Positions 26,352-35,929 of a DNA stretch of 64,000 bases are shown piece after piece; the stretch's first letter is position 1; every line of letters starts with the position of its first letter. The notes under the pieces were generated by a model. It was given only the letters and a program-made list of their open reading frames with translations, did no database searches and was not told where the DNA came from. Location: assembly GCA_965238125.1 (NCBI GenBank), contig OZ250179.1, forward strand, positions 5,642,001 through 5,706,000, in the 5' to 3' direction. The position numbers and the translations under genes were made by a program. The DNA is from UBA6623 sp965238125. Lineage in GTDB: Bacteria > Acidobacteriota > Terriglobia > Bryobacterales > UBA6623.

Positions 26352-26492
26352 ATGAACCCAACAATCTTTCTTGTGACTTTCGGAGCCTTGACCTGCGTGC
26401 TGGGGCGCGAATGGTACCACGCTTTGTGGGGCCTGGGGTTTATCGGCATCGGACTGTGGAGCGGCGGTCACTTGCCCTCGGGCGTTCTCTAG
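26352..26492 (+). CDS. Small hydrophobic protein, unknown
   Basis: 46 residues from ATG 26352: MNPTIFLVTFGALTCVLGRE, then WYHALWGLGFIGIGLWSGGH. Two short hydrophobic segments flank a Glu-Trp-Tyr-His turn, suggesting a tiny membrane protein. GGAGG lies eight bases before the ATG. A longer frame from about 26277 adds an unconvincing hydrophilic start. No family recognised; it could be spurious. Confidence 0.4.
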   Translation: MNPTIFLVTFGALTCVLGREWYHALWGLGFIGIGLWSGGHLPSGVL

Positions 26493-26685
26493 ATCTAGAC
26501 CTGCCTGCCCGTGTACGCGTCGCGACGAGCATTGCACCCGCTTAGCCTGGTGATGTATGGTTCCCGTACGGGGTTGCCGATACGGGCCGGAGTCCGGTGA
26601 GGGGCGGCGGCGAGCCATCCTTCCCACCCGTCTCAACATTCTCGCGGCAGCGCGCTTCGGCGGCTCTCGTTGCAGGGAGGGTTCC

Positions 26686-28065
26686 ATGAAACGACGAGAA
26701 CTGTTCCAAGGTTTCGCCGCCGGGGCGGCCGTGAACCTCGCGGCGCTGACTGCTCCCGCGTTGGCGGGGGCGGCGGCGGCTCCCCAAGAGACCGCGAGTC
26801 GCGGGTTGCCGCCTCTGAAGATCACCAACATCAAGGCGATCCTCACCGCGCCGCCGAGGATCCGCTTGACCGTGGTGAAGGTAGAGACGAGCGAGCCCGG
26901 CCTCTACGGGCTGGGCTGCGCCACATTCAATCAGCGCGCCAAGGCGGTGGTGACGGCGGTCGAGGAGTTCTTGCGGCCGTTTCTGATCGGGAAGGATCCC
27001 GATCACATTGAAGACATCTGGCAGTCGATGTACGTCAGCTCGTACTGGCGCAACGGACCGGTGCTCTATAACGCCATGAGCGGCGTCGACCAAGCGCTGT
27101 GGGACATCAAGGCCAAACGCGCCAACATGCCGGTCTACCAGTTACTGGGCGGCAAGACGCGCATGGCGGCCGATTGCTATGCCCACGCGTCGGGTTCAAG
27201 TTTCGAAGAAGTGGAAGACCAAGCAAGGGGCTTTATGGAGCAGGGCTACCGGCACGTTCGAATTCAGGTGGGCGTGCCGGGGATGGCCACGTATGGAGCG
27301 TCGTCGAAGGGTGGGGCGTCGAGCGACGAGTCGGCGGAGCTTCCTCCCCCGCCGGCCGGTCCGCCTCGTAAAGGGGTCTACGAGCCGGCACCCTACGTTC
27401 GCACGGTTCCGAAGTTGTTTGAGCACATGCGGGCGAAGCTGGGAGAAGAGATCGAGCTGCTGCACGACATTCACGAACGGGTCACGCCCGACCAGGCGAT
27501 TTACTTGTGCAAGCGACTGGAAGAGTACCGCCCCTTCTTCATTGAAGACCCGCTGGCCCCCGAGCAGATTGGGTATTTCAAACACATTCGCAGCCAGTGC
27601 TCGACTCCGTTGGCGATGGGGGAATTGTTCAACAGTCCGCACGAGTTTTTGGGACTAGTGACAGAACGGCTGATCGATTACATGCGCGTGCACATCTCGC
27701 AAATCGGCGGGCTGACGCCGGCGAGGAAGTTGGCGGCGTTGTGCGAGTGGTTTGGGGTGCGGACTGCGTGGCACGGTCCGGGAGATGTTTCGCCGATCGG
27801 GCACTGCGCCAACATCACGTTGGATCTGGCTTGCCACAATTTCGGGATTCAAGAGGGCCATCATTTTCCCGAGGAAACCCAGGAAGTGTTCCCGGGATGT
27901 CCGCGGCTTGAGAACGGCTATTTTTGGGCGAATGAGGCTCCCGGTTGGGGCGTGGACGTGAATGAAGAGCTGGCGGCGAAGTATACGCCCGACCGGCTTC
28001 CGACGCCTTTTGATTACAACTGGGGCGAGACGCGGCGGCGGGACGGCTCGGTGATACGGCCGTAG
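26686..28065 (+). CDS. Exported mannonate-dehydratase-like (enolase superfamily) enzyme
   Basis: 459 residues from ATG 26686, with GGGAGG upstream. The N-terminus is an export signal (MKRRELFQGFAAGAAVNLAA). The barrel shows ManD/RspA-type motifs: LLHDIHERVTPDQA (metal Asp and catalytic His), FFIEDPLAPEQ, LAMGELFNSPHEF, HISQIGGLTPARK and TAWHGPGDVSPIGH. The conserved tail PFDYNWGETRRRDGSV is also of that group. Members dehydrate D-mannonate or D-gluconate to 2-keto-3-deoxygluconate, though many are weakly active. Cytoplasmic enzymes normally lack this signal, so the exported form may have another role. A Ser/Gly/Pro-rich insert near 205-230 is unusual. Confidence 0.84.
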   Translation: MKRRELFQGFAAGAAVNLAALTAPALAGAAAAPQETASRGLPPLKITNIKAILTAPPRIRLTVVKVETSEPGLYGLGCATFNQRAKAVVTAVEEFLRPFLIGKDPDHIEDIWQSMYVSSYWRNGPVLYNAMSGVDQALWDIKAKRANMPVYQLLGGKTRMAADCYAHASGSSFEEVEDQARGFMEQGYRHVRIQVGVPGMATYGASSKGGASSDESAELPPPPAGPPRKGVYEPAPYVRTVPKLFEHMRAKLGEEIELLHDIHERVTPDQAIYLCKRLEEYRPFFIEDPLAPEQIGYFKHIRSQCSTPLAMGELFNSPHEFLGLVTERLIDYMRVHISQIGGLTPARKLAALCEWFGVRTAWHGPGDVSPIGHCANITLDLACHNFGIQEGHHFPEETQEVFPGCPRLENGYFWANEAPGWGVDVNEELAAKYTPDRLPTPFDYNWGETRRRDGSVIRP

Positions 28066-28109
28066 ACTTTGCGGCCAAGATCGGACCCGTCGCCAGCCGG
28101 CGCGCGCGC

Positions 28110-28115
28110 TATAAT
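28110..28115 (+). promoter_or_regulatory. Candidate -10 element (TATAAT)
   Basis: Consensus TATAAT 34 bases before the ATG at 28150, in the gap after the mannonate-dehydratase-like gene. A convincing -35 was not found. Confidence 0.35.
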
Positions 28116-28149
28116 TTGGGTGAGTTTTCCGCTTTACGGAGGCGCCTCA

Positions 28150-31058
28150 ATGGCCGCGAGTCGGTGCCGGCTGCAACTTTGTTTCTTGTGCTGTTTGTTC
28201 GTGTCGGCCTTCGTTTTGAAGGGCGCCGATAGTTCCTCGAAGCTCACCTTCGAGGCGGACGTCTCCCCGATCCTCACCAAACGCTGCGTTGTCTGCCACG
28301 GCGACAGCGGCCCCCAGGCCGATCTCAACCTCACTACCGTTTCCGGGTTGCTGGATGGCGGAAAGACCGGGCCGGCGGTCGCGGCCGGGTCGGCCGAGCA
28401 CAGTCTGCTGATCGCCAAAGTGGTTTCGGGGGCGATGCCTCCGGTGGGCGACAAACTAACAGCGGACGAAGTCGCGACCCTCCGTGCTTGGATCGACCAA
28501 GGCGCCCAAACGACCCATCGCGCCGGCCTGCCCGCGCTGACGGAGAAGGACGTCGTTCCGATTTTCCAGATGCGCTGCGCCACCTGTCACGGCAAGCGCC
28601 GACGCGAGGGTGATCTCGATCTGCGAACTCTGGCGAGTCGGCTGAAAGGCGGCCGCTCGGGACCGGCGATCGTGCCCGGCAGCCCGGACGAGAGCCTTGC
28701 GTTCCAACGCATCACGGCGGGCGAGATGCCGCCTCCCGACATGCTGTTCGAAAATCAGGTGCGGCCGCCGAGCAGCGAGGAGGTGGAAGTCCTCAGGCGT
28801 TGGATCGCCGGCGGGGCGCGAGCGGACGAGCCGCGGGCTCCCGCGCCGCCGGCCGAGATCAGCGAGGACGATCGCCAATTTCCGGCTTTCCGGCCGCCGT
28901 TGCGTCCCACGCCGCCGGTGGTAAAGGGGGCGGACCGCGTTCGTAATCCGGTCGATCAATTCCTGCTCGCGAAGCTTGAAGAAAAAGGGCTGAGCTATTC
29001 GTCCCCGGCCGAGCGGCTGACGCTGTTGCGGCGCGTCTATTTGGATCTGATCGGGATGCCGCCGACCCCGGCCGAGGCCGAGGCTTTTCTCGCCGACGAT
29101 CGCGAAGACGCCTACGAACGCCTCATCGATCGCCTGCTCGCATCGCGCCATTACGGAGAAAAGTGGGCGCAGGTTTGGCTCGACTTGGCGGGGTACTCCG
29201 ACTCGGAAGGCATTATCGATGAAGACCGCGTGCGCCCCCATGCGTGGCGTTATCGCGATTACGTGATTCGGGCCTTCAACAGCGACAAACCGTATGACCG
29301 TTTTTTCACCGAGCAGCTCGCCGGCGATGAGTTGATCCCCGCCGGGCGGCGCAAGGATGTTACGCCCGAGATGGTCGACACGCTGGCGGCGACCGGTTTC
29401 CTGCGCATGACGCCGGACGGCACCTACAGCCCGGCGAACGGCTCGCTGGCCGAGCGTATGACTGGTGATCGCCGACGAGATTCAAGTGCTGAGTTCCTCG
29501 GTGCTGGGGCTGACGATTGGCTGCGCGCGCTGTCACGACCATAAATATGACCCGGTTACGCAGCGCGATTACTATCGTCTCGGCGCGGTTCTCCAAGCCG
29601 CGTTCGATCCTTACGATTGGGTCAAGCCGACCGAGCGGCATTTGGAAATTGCCACCGAGAAGGAACGGCGTGAAACGGCGCGGTTCAACGTACCGATCGA
29701 AGCCGAGGTCAAACGGCTCGAAGAACATCTGGAAGCCACAAGAAAACCCTATCGCGACCGCCTGCTCGACGAGCGGCTGGAAAAGCTCCCGGAAGAAGTG
29801 CGTGCGGACCTCCGCGAACTCCTCGAAATCCCCACCGAAGAGCACACACAGGTACAGCAATACCTGGCGCGGCGCTTCCGCGAAACCATCGAAATCAGCG
29901 ACGCGAAACTGGCCGAGACGTTCGCCGAGTTCAAGGACGAATACGACAAGCTGAAAAAGCCGCTCGCCGAAAAGAAGAAGCAGTTGCGCCCGGTTCCGAA
30001 GATTCGTTCGCTTTACGACATGGGCGGAGAGCCGTCGCCGGCATATTTGTTGCTTCGTGGCGAGGCGCAGTCGATCGGCGATCGCGTCGACCCGGGCGTG
30101 CCGCGGGTTTTGACGGCGGATTTGAGAAGTTACGACGAGCTGCACCCCGGGGGGAACGACGAAACCAGCGGAAACCGGCTGGCGCTGGCGCGCTGGCTGA
30201 CGCAACCGAACCATCCGCTGACGTCGCGGGTGATGGTCAATCGCCTTTGGATGAACCATTTCGGCCGTGGGTTGGTTTCGACCCCCGCGAATTTCGGGCG
30301 GACGGGCTCGCCGCCCTCGCATCCGGAATTGCTCGATTGGCTGGCTACCGAGTTTGTGCGGTCGGGGTGGAGCATCAAAGCGATGCACCGCTTGATGATG
30401 ACCTCGGAGGCTTATCGACAAAGCTCGCGCGTCGACCCGGCGGCCGAAAAGGCCGACCCGGATAACAGTCTGCTATCGCGCATGCCGTTGCGGCGCATGG
30501 GCGCCGAGGCTTTGCATGACTCGATTCTGCGTGTGGTCGGTCGGCTCGACGAGACGCCGTTCGGCCCGCCCGTTCCCGTCGAAAAGCGACCGAACGGGGA
30601 GATTTTGCCCCAAGCGACAGACAAAGGGCGCAGGCGGGCGATCTATGTCCTCAAGCGCCGGCGCACTCCCTTGACCTTGCTGGATGCTTTCGATCTGCCA
30701 CAGCTTTCGCCCAACTGCACCGAACGCACGGTTTCGAACGTCGCGCCGCAGGCGTTACAGATGATGAACAGCCAGACGCTCATCGAGGACGCGCGCTTCT
30801 TGGCCGGGCGGCTGATCGATGAATACCCGGATAACCGTGAACAACAGGTTCGGGCGCTCTATCAGCGTGTTTTGTCGCGTCCGCCGACGAAGGAAGAGGC
30901 GGCGGCTCGAAGATTTGTCGCTGCTGGCCGTAAACTGGCGGCCGCATTTGGAAAAGGAGAGATTCCAGGGCCCCAGGCAAACGGCCGCGCGCTGGTACGC
31001 CTTGGCGTCGTTGGCCCATGCGCTGCTGAACTCGGGGGAGTTTGTCTATATCGATTGA
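28150..31058 (+). pseudogene. PSCyt1x2-DUF1549-DUF1553 protein, frameshifted twice
   Basis: From ATG 28150 (GGAGG upstream, signal peptide RLQLCFLCCLFVSAFVLKGA) the frame codes two cytochrome-like CxxCH domains (KRCVVCHGDSG, MRCATCHGKR) and most of DUF1549. At about 29463 one extra base shifts the frame: SLAERMT must continue as VIADEIQVLSSSVLGLTIGC in the next frame, as the intact paralogue at 31224 shows. That frame carries CARCHDHKYDP, a coiled-coil insert and DUF1553. A second shift near 30900-30912 is needed to reach the family ending (ALASLAHALLNSGEFVYID, stop 31058). Both shifts have the same sense. They could be assembly errors; otherwise the gene is dead. Confidence 0.85.
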
Positions 31059-31223
31059 CCTTGGGTCCGACGCGTTAGTGAAACCGAGCCGCGACCGTAA
31101 GGAAGCGGTATGCGATAAACCACTCGACCGCAACGGAAGTGGCGGCCCCACAGCACCACGATGCGCGGGTTGCGCTGATTTGGGAAACTCAATAAGAGTT
31201 AGCTTCGAGTCAACAGGTTGAAC

Positions 31224-34136
31224 ATGCAGTTGGGGAATCTCTCTCGCCGACTAGCCGTCACGACGTTCGCGGCGCTTGCGTCGATTCATATAGGGCCGGC
31301 GTCCGCCGCCACTCCTACTTTTGAGAACGACGTTCTCCCGATTTTCAATGCGAAATGCGTTGTTTGCCATGGGGCCGATTCGCCCCAAAAAGGCCTGGAC
31401 CTGCGAACGGCGGCGGCGATTCGCCGCGGGGGCGACTCGGGTGCGGCGATTCAACCAGGTCGCGCCGAGGAAAGCCTGCTGCTTGCAAAGATCGCGACGG
31501 GCGTGATGCCTCCGGGCGAGGGGCGGCTGGAGCCCGACGAGATCGAGCGGGTGCGGCGCTGGATCGAGGGCATGGAATCGGTTGCTTCCGGCGACGCGGC
31601 CGAGGGGCGTCCCGAGGTCATCGAGCGCGACATTCTTCCCATCATCCAAGCCGGTTGCCTGACCTGCCACGGCAAGAGCCGACAGAAGGCCGGCCTCGAC
31701 CTGCGGACCCGCGAGAGTATGCTGGCCGGTGGAAAGTCCGGGCCGGCGATCGTGCTCGGTAAGCCCGAAGAAAGCCTGTTGATCAAGAGGCTCGAGGCTC
31801 GGGAGATGCCGCCGCTGAGACAGATCCACGAAGCCTCGGTCAAATCGCCGAACCGGGCGCAGGTCACGACTCTCAAAAACTGGATCGCGGCCGGAGCGCC
31901 CCTGCTTCCGGACTCGGCAGCTGCGCCGCCCGCCGTCACCGAGAGAGACCGCGGCTACTGGTCGTTTGTGCCTCCCGAACGACCGGCGGTTCCCGAGGTT
32001 GACGGGCAAGACTTGGTGGGCAACGAGATCGATGCTTTTTTGCTGGCCAAGTTGGAAGAAGAGGGCCTGAGTTACTCCGCGCCGGCCGAAAGACTGAAAC
32101 TGCTCAGGCGGCTGCATCTCGACGTGACGGGAACGCCGCCGTCCCCCGCGGAGATCCAGGCGTTTCTAGCCGACCCCCGTTCCGACGCCTATGAACGCGA
32201 GGTCGACCGTCTGCTCGATTCGCCGGAATACGGCGAACGCTGGGCGCGGCATTGGCTCGATTTGGCCGGGTATTCCGATTCACGCGGGATCGGCTTTCAA
32301 GACAAGATCCGCCATCATGCCTGGCGGTATCGCGATTACGTCATTCGATCGCTGAACAGCGATAAACCCTACGCTCAATTTCTGACCGAGCAGATAGCCG
32401 GCGACGAGCAGGGCGATTATAGGCAAGAGCCGATTACCCAGGAGCTGATCGATCGTTTGGCAGCTACGGGTTTTCTGCGCACGACGCCTGACAGCACCTA
32501 TGAGCCGGAGTTTGCTTATATCCCCGAGCGCATGACGGTCGTTTCCAATACGGTGCAGGTGGTCGGGTCAGCGGTGATGGGTTTGACGATCGGCTGCGCG
32601 CGTTGCCACGACCATAAATACGACCCGATTTCGCAGCGAGATTATTACCGCTTCAGCGCGATCTTCCAGACCGCTTACGACCCCTATGACTGGCGCGTCC
32701 CCAAGGATCGCTTGCTCGACATCGCGCTCGATGAGGAAAGAGAGCAAGCCGCCAAGCACAACGCTCCGATCGAGGCGGAGATCAAACTGCTCGAAGAGTC
32801 GATCAAACAACTCGAAAAGCCCTACCGCGACAAGCTGCTTGCGCGGCGCTTCGAGCCGCTGGCGGCGGAGGTGCGGGCGAAGTTGACGGAAATCGCCGAC
32901 ACGCCCGAAGACGATCGAACCGAGCAGCAGAAAGAGCTGGCGCGTAAGCACGAAGACCTGCTCGACGTCACGCGCTCGCAACTCACGCAGGTGTTCGATG
33001 AGTTGGCCGACGCCGCCAAGCCGTTTCTCGAAGAACTTACGAAGAAACAGGAGTCGCTCAAACCCAAGCCCGCGATTCGAGCCTTGGTCGATACCGGCGG
33101 CGCGGCGTCGAGGCATTACCTATTGCGGCGCGGCGAGCCGCTGGCGCCGTTTGAGCCGGTCGAGCCCGGCGTGCCGGCGTTGTTTGACGGTGTGGTGGAA
33201 CCCTACGAAGTTCGCCGACCGAGGCCCGACGAGACCACCAGCGGTCGTCGGCTGGCACTGGCGCGCTGGCTGACGCAGCCTCGCCATCCGCTGACGTGGC
33301 GCGTGATCGTCAATCAAATATGGGCTCGCCGCTTCGGGCGCGGACTGGTCCCCGGCCCCTCGAACTTCGGTAAATCAGCTTCGCCGCCTTCGCACCCCGG
33401 TTTGCTCGATTGGCTGGCGACCGAGTTGGTCGACACAGGCGGACGGCTCAAGCATATTCACCGGCTGATGCTGACCTCGACGGCCTATCGGCAATCGTCG
33501 GGCAAGAGCGAGGCCCTAACCGCCGCCGACCCGGAGAACATTCTGCTCGGCCGCATGCCGCTCAAGCGCATGGACGCCGAGCAGCTTTACGATTCGATCT
33601 TGAAAGTCACCGGTCGGCTGAACCCGCAACGCTTCGGCCCCCCCGAGCTTGTCGAGGTTAATGAAAGCAAGGAAGTCGTCCCGCAAGGTACGGGAACCGG
33701 CTTCCGCCGCGGTATCTATGTATTGCAGCGTCGCACGTCGCGCGTCACGCTCATGGACGCCTACGATCTGCCGTACATGACGCCCAATTGCCTCGAGCGA
33801 CGTGAAACGACCGTCTCGACGCAGGCGCTCCACATGATGAACGGCGAGCCGATCTGGGACCACGCGAAGCATCTCGCCGGGCGCGTCATCGATGCCGCCG
33901 GCGCCGACACCGAGCGTCAAATCGAGGAAACGTTCCGACGTGTTCTTTCCCGGCCGCCCACCGAAACCGAGGTCGAGAAATCTTCCGCCGCGTTGGCCGA
34001 GCTGGCTCGGCATTGGCCCGAGCGGCTGACCGCGGACGGCTCGTCGGCGCCGCGCGAGTGGACGGCGCGTTGGCTGGCCCTGTCCGGCTTCGCGCATACT
34101 TTGCTTAACTCCGCCGAGTTCGCCTACATCGATTGA
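31224..34136 (+). CDS. Secreted PSCyt1x2-DUF1549-DUF1553 protein
   Basis: 970 residues from ATG 31224, with a signal peptide (RRLAVTTFAALASIHIGPAS). Two PSCyt1 domains come first (AKCVVCHGADSPQKGLDL near 50 and AGCLTCHGKSRQKAGLDL near 150), each with a haem-type CxxCH. DUF1549 follows at about 260-480, with LLRRLHLDVTGTPPSP and CARCHDHKYDPI. A charged coiled-coil insert occupies about 500-620 (EAEIKLLEESIKQLEKPYRD). DUF1553 runs from about 690 to the end (RVIVNQIWARRFGRGLV, SHPGLLDWLATEL, ALHMMNGEP, ending HTLLNSAEFAYID). It is the intact sister of the gene at 28150 and is seven bases from a DUF1501 gene. Function unknown; likely periplasmic and redox-related. Confidence 0.88.
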   Translation: MQLGNLSRRLAVTTFAALASIHIGPASAATPTFENDVLPIFNAKCVVCHGADSPQKGLDLRTAAAIRRGGDSGAAIQPGRAEESLLLAKIATGVMPPGEGRLEPDEIERVRRWIEGMESVASGDAAEGRPEVIERDILPIIQAGCLTCHGKSRQKAGLDLRTRESMLAGGKSGPAIVLGKPEESLLIKRLEAREMPPLRQIHEASVKSPNRAQVTTLKNWIAAGAPLLPDSAAAPPAVTERDRGYWSFVPPERPAVPEVDGQDLVGNEIDAFLLAKLEEEGLSYSAPAERLKLLRRLHLDVTGTPPSPAEIQAFLADPRSDAYEREVDRLLDSPEYGERWARHWLDLAGYSDSRGIGFQDKIRHHAWRYRDYVIRSLNSDKPYAQFLTEQIAGDEQGDYRQEPITQELIDRLAATGFLRTTPDSTYEPEFAYIPERMTVVSNTVQVVGSAVMGLTIGCARCHDHKYDPISQRDYYRFSAIFQTAYDPYDWRVPKDRLLDIALDEEREQAAKHNAPIEAEIKLLEESIKQLEKPYRDKLLARRFEPLAAEVRAKLTEIADTPEDDRTEQQKELARKHEDLLDVTRSQLTQVFDELADAAKPFLEELTKKQESLKPKPAIRALVDTGGAASRHYLLRRGEPLAPFEPVEPGVPALFDGVVEPYEVRRPRPDETTSGRRLALARWLTQPRHPLTWRVIVNQIWARRFGRGLVPGPSNFGKSASPPSHPGLLDWLATELVDTGGRLKHIHRLMLTSTAYRQSSGKSEALTAADPENILLGRMPLKRMDAEQLYDSILKVTGRLNPQRFGPPELVEVNESKEVVPQGTGTGFRRGIYVLQRRTSRVTLMDAYDLPYMTPNCLERRETTVSTQALHMMNGEPIWDHAKHLAGRVIDAAGADTERQIEETFRRVLSRPPTETEVEKSSAALAELARHWPERLTADGSSAPREWTARWLALSGFAHTLLNSAEFAYID

Positions 34137-34143
34137 GGCTTTT

Positions 34144-35655
34144 ATGGGACAACCGAAGCAACCGCATTTCGACCGGCACGCGGCGGAGTCTCCCTTCACC
34201 GCTCGGTCAGCCGAGCCCCGGTCCTCTCGCCGCGACTTTTTTCAACGCGTCGCCGACGGGCTGCACGGCGCGGCGCTGGCATCGCTGTTGGGCGCGGATC
34301 TTTATTCGCCCGATCCCGCGTCGGCCGCTCCGCACGGGCCCCGGCCCTACGACCTAGCGCCCAAAAAGCCCCATTTCGAGCCCAAGGCCAAAGCCGTCAT
34401 TCAGCTCTTCATGAACGGCGGGCCGAGCCAGATCGACATTTTCGATCCCAAACCCATGCTTGAAAAGTACGCCGGGACGATCCCGACGCGCGACCTGCTG
34501 ACCGACATTCTGTTTTCGAAGGAGGTCGGCGGCGTCATGCCCTCGGCGTTTCGTTTTTCGAAACACGGCGAGTCGGGGATGGACTTTTCCGAACTCGTTC
34601 CCTACACAGCCGAATGCGCCGACGACATCGCCATGATTCGGTCGATGCATACGAACCATACCAACCACGAGCCGGCGATCTTCACGATGCAGGGCGGACG
34701 CATCAACTCGGACCGTCCCACCCTCGGGTCGTGGGTCGTCTACGGGTTGGGGAGCGAGAATCAGAATCTGCCCGCCTACGTTGTTTTGGACGACCCGAAG
34801 GGCCTGCCCATCAACGGTATTCAGAACTGGCAATCGGCCTATCTGCCGCCGATCTATCAAGGCACGCGCTTTCGATCGGAGGGGCCGCCGGTCGTCAATC
34901 TCGACCCGCGACCCGAATGGCCCAAGCCCGTGCTCGAAGCCCAGCGCAACCTGCTTCGTTGGATGGATGAACGCCACCGCGGCCAACGCCCCGACGAACC
35001 GAATCTCGACGCCCGGATTGCCGCTTACGAGCTTGCGGCGCGGATGCAGGTCGCCGCCTCCGACGCGCTTGATCTTTCCGGGGAGAGCGACGAGACCGAG
35101 GAAATGTACGGAATGAACGACCCGGTCAGCCGGTCGTTCGGCAAACGCTGTTTGATGGCCCGGCGACTGGTCGAGCGCGGCGTGCGTTTTGTGCAGATTT
35201 ACATCGAGAGCCAAATCTGGGATAACCATTTCCAGATCAATAAAGAACTGCGCTATTGCTGCGGCAAGACCGACCGACCGAGCGGGGCGCTGGTGAAAGA
35301 TCTCAAGCGGCTCGGCCTGCTCGACGAAACGCTCGTCGTTTGGGGAGGCGAATTCGGGCGCTTGCCGATCGCGCAGACTATCGGCGACCCCTCGAAAGCC
35401 GGGCGGGATCACTCGCCTAGCGGCTTTTCGCTATGGATGGCCGGCGGCGGCGTCAAGGGTGGAACCATTCACGGAGCGACCGACGAGATCGGCCACAAGG
35501 CCGTCGAAGACCGCGTCAGCGTCCACGACTTCCACGCCACGATCCTGCACTTGCTCGGCATGCACGTCCGCGACCTGACCTACCATCGTCACGGGCTCGA
35601 CGAGCGGCTTACTGATCAGTTTCCGGCGCGGGTGGTTTCGGAAATTCTCTCGTAA
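34144..35655 (+). CDS. DUF1501 protein, Tat-exported
   Basis: 503 residues. An RRDFFQRVADGLHGAALASL segment near 25-45 is a twin-arginine-like signal after an unusually long N-terminal tail. Family motifs are LFMNGGPSQIDIFDPKP near 85, HTNHTNHEPAIFTMQGG near 165, WGGEFGRLPIAQ near 400 and AGRDHSPSGFSLWMAGGG near 420. It starts seven bases after the DUF1553 gene at 31224 and should be co-expressed with it, the same order as the pair at 2747-6043. Confidence 0.87.
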   Translation: MGQPKQPHFDRHAAESPFTARSAEPRSSRRDFFQRVADGLHGAALASLLGADLYSPDPASAAPHGPRPYDLAPKKPHFEPKAKAVIQLFMNGGPSQIDIFDPKPMLEKYAGTIPTRDLLTDILFSKEVGGVMPSAFRFSKHGESGMDFSELVPYTAECADDIAMIRSMHTNHTNHEPAIFTMQGGRINSDRPTLGSWVVYGLGSENQNLPAYVVLDDPKGLPINGIQNWQSAYLPPIYQGTRFRSEGPPVVNLDPRPEWPKPVLEAQRNLLRWMDERHRGQRPDEPNLDARIAAYELAARMQVAASDALDLSGESDETEEMYGMNDPVSRSFGKRCLMARRLVERGVRFVQIYIESQIWDNHFQINKELRYCCGKTDRPSGALVKDLKRLGLLDETLVVWGGEFGRLPIAQTIGDPSKAGRDHSPSGFSLWMAGGGVKGGTIHGATDEIGHKAVEDRVSVHDFHATILHLLGMHVRDLTYHRHGLDERLTDQFPARVVSEILS

Positions 35656-35690
35656 GTGCCGGAAACAAGATTCCGGTCATAACGCAGCTA

Positions 35691-35718
35691 CAGAGCCCGG
35701 AGCGCCAGCGACGGGCCC
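35691..35718 (+). repeat. REP sequence, copy 2
   Basis: CAGAGCCCGGAGCGCCAGCG followed by ACGGGCCC. It agrees with the REP copies at 40112-40154 and 19389-19416 and with the IS-split copy at 38246/40013. It lies between the DUF1501 gene and the palindromic element at 35766. Confidence 0.7.
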
Positions 35719-35765
35719 GACCGACGCAGACCGCCCCGGTAGAAACAGTCTATTGCCGCGAATTT

Positions 35766-35901
35766 GTGGCGTGAGCGTCCACGCTTGCCGCGAACCGATT
35801 CATCGGTTCGTATCAGCACAAGCTTGCAAGAAATTCGCAAGTGGGCATTGAAGACACGCCCCGATGACTCGGGGCGCGGCAAGCCTGGGGGCTCAGGCCA
35901 C
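35766..35901. repeat. 136-bp palindromic element (MITE/REP-doublet-like)
   Basis: The ends are 27-bp inverted repeats (35766-35792 and 35875-35901), identical at 23 of 27 positions. Just inside each end is a perfect hairpin: CGAACCGATTCATCGGTTCG (35791-35810) and CGCCCCGATGACTCGGGGCG (35857-35876). Each end repeat can also fold on itself. No open frame. Pieces of its right arm recur at 36316-36340, inside a haloalkane dehalogenase gene, and at 53714-53732, at the start of a cytochrome gene. It is therefore a repeat that moves or is copied in this genome. Confidence 0.75.
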
Positions 35902-35929
35902 GTCGGCAGTGTCCGAAGCCTGACCGCCC

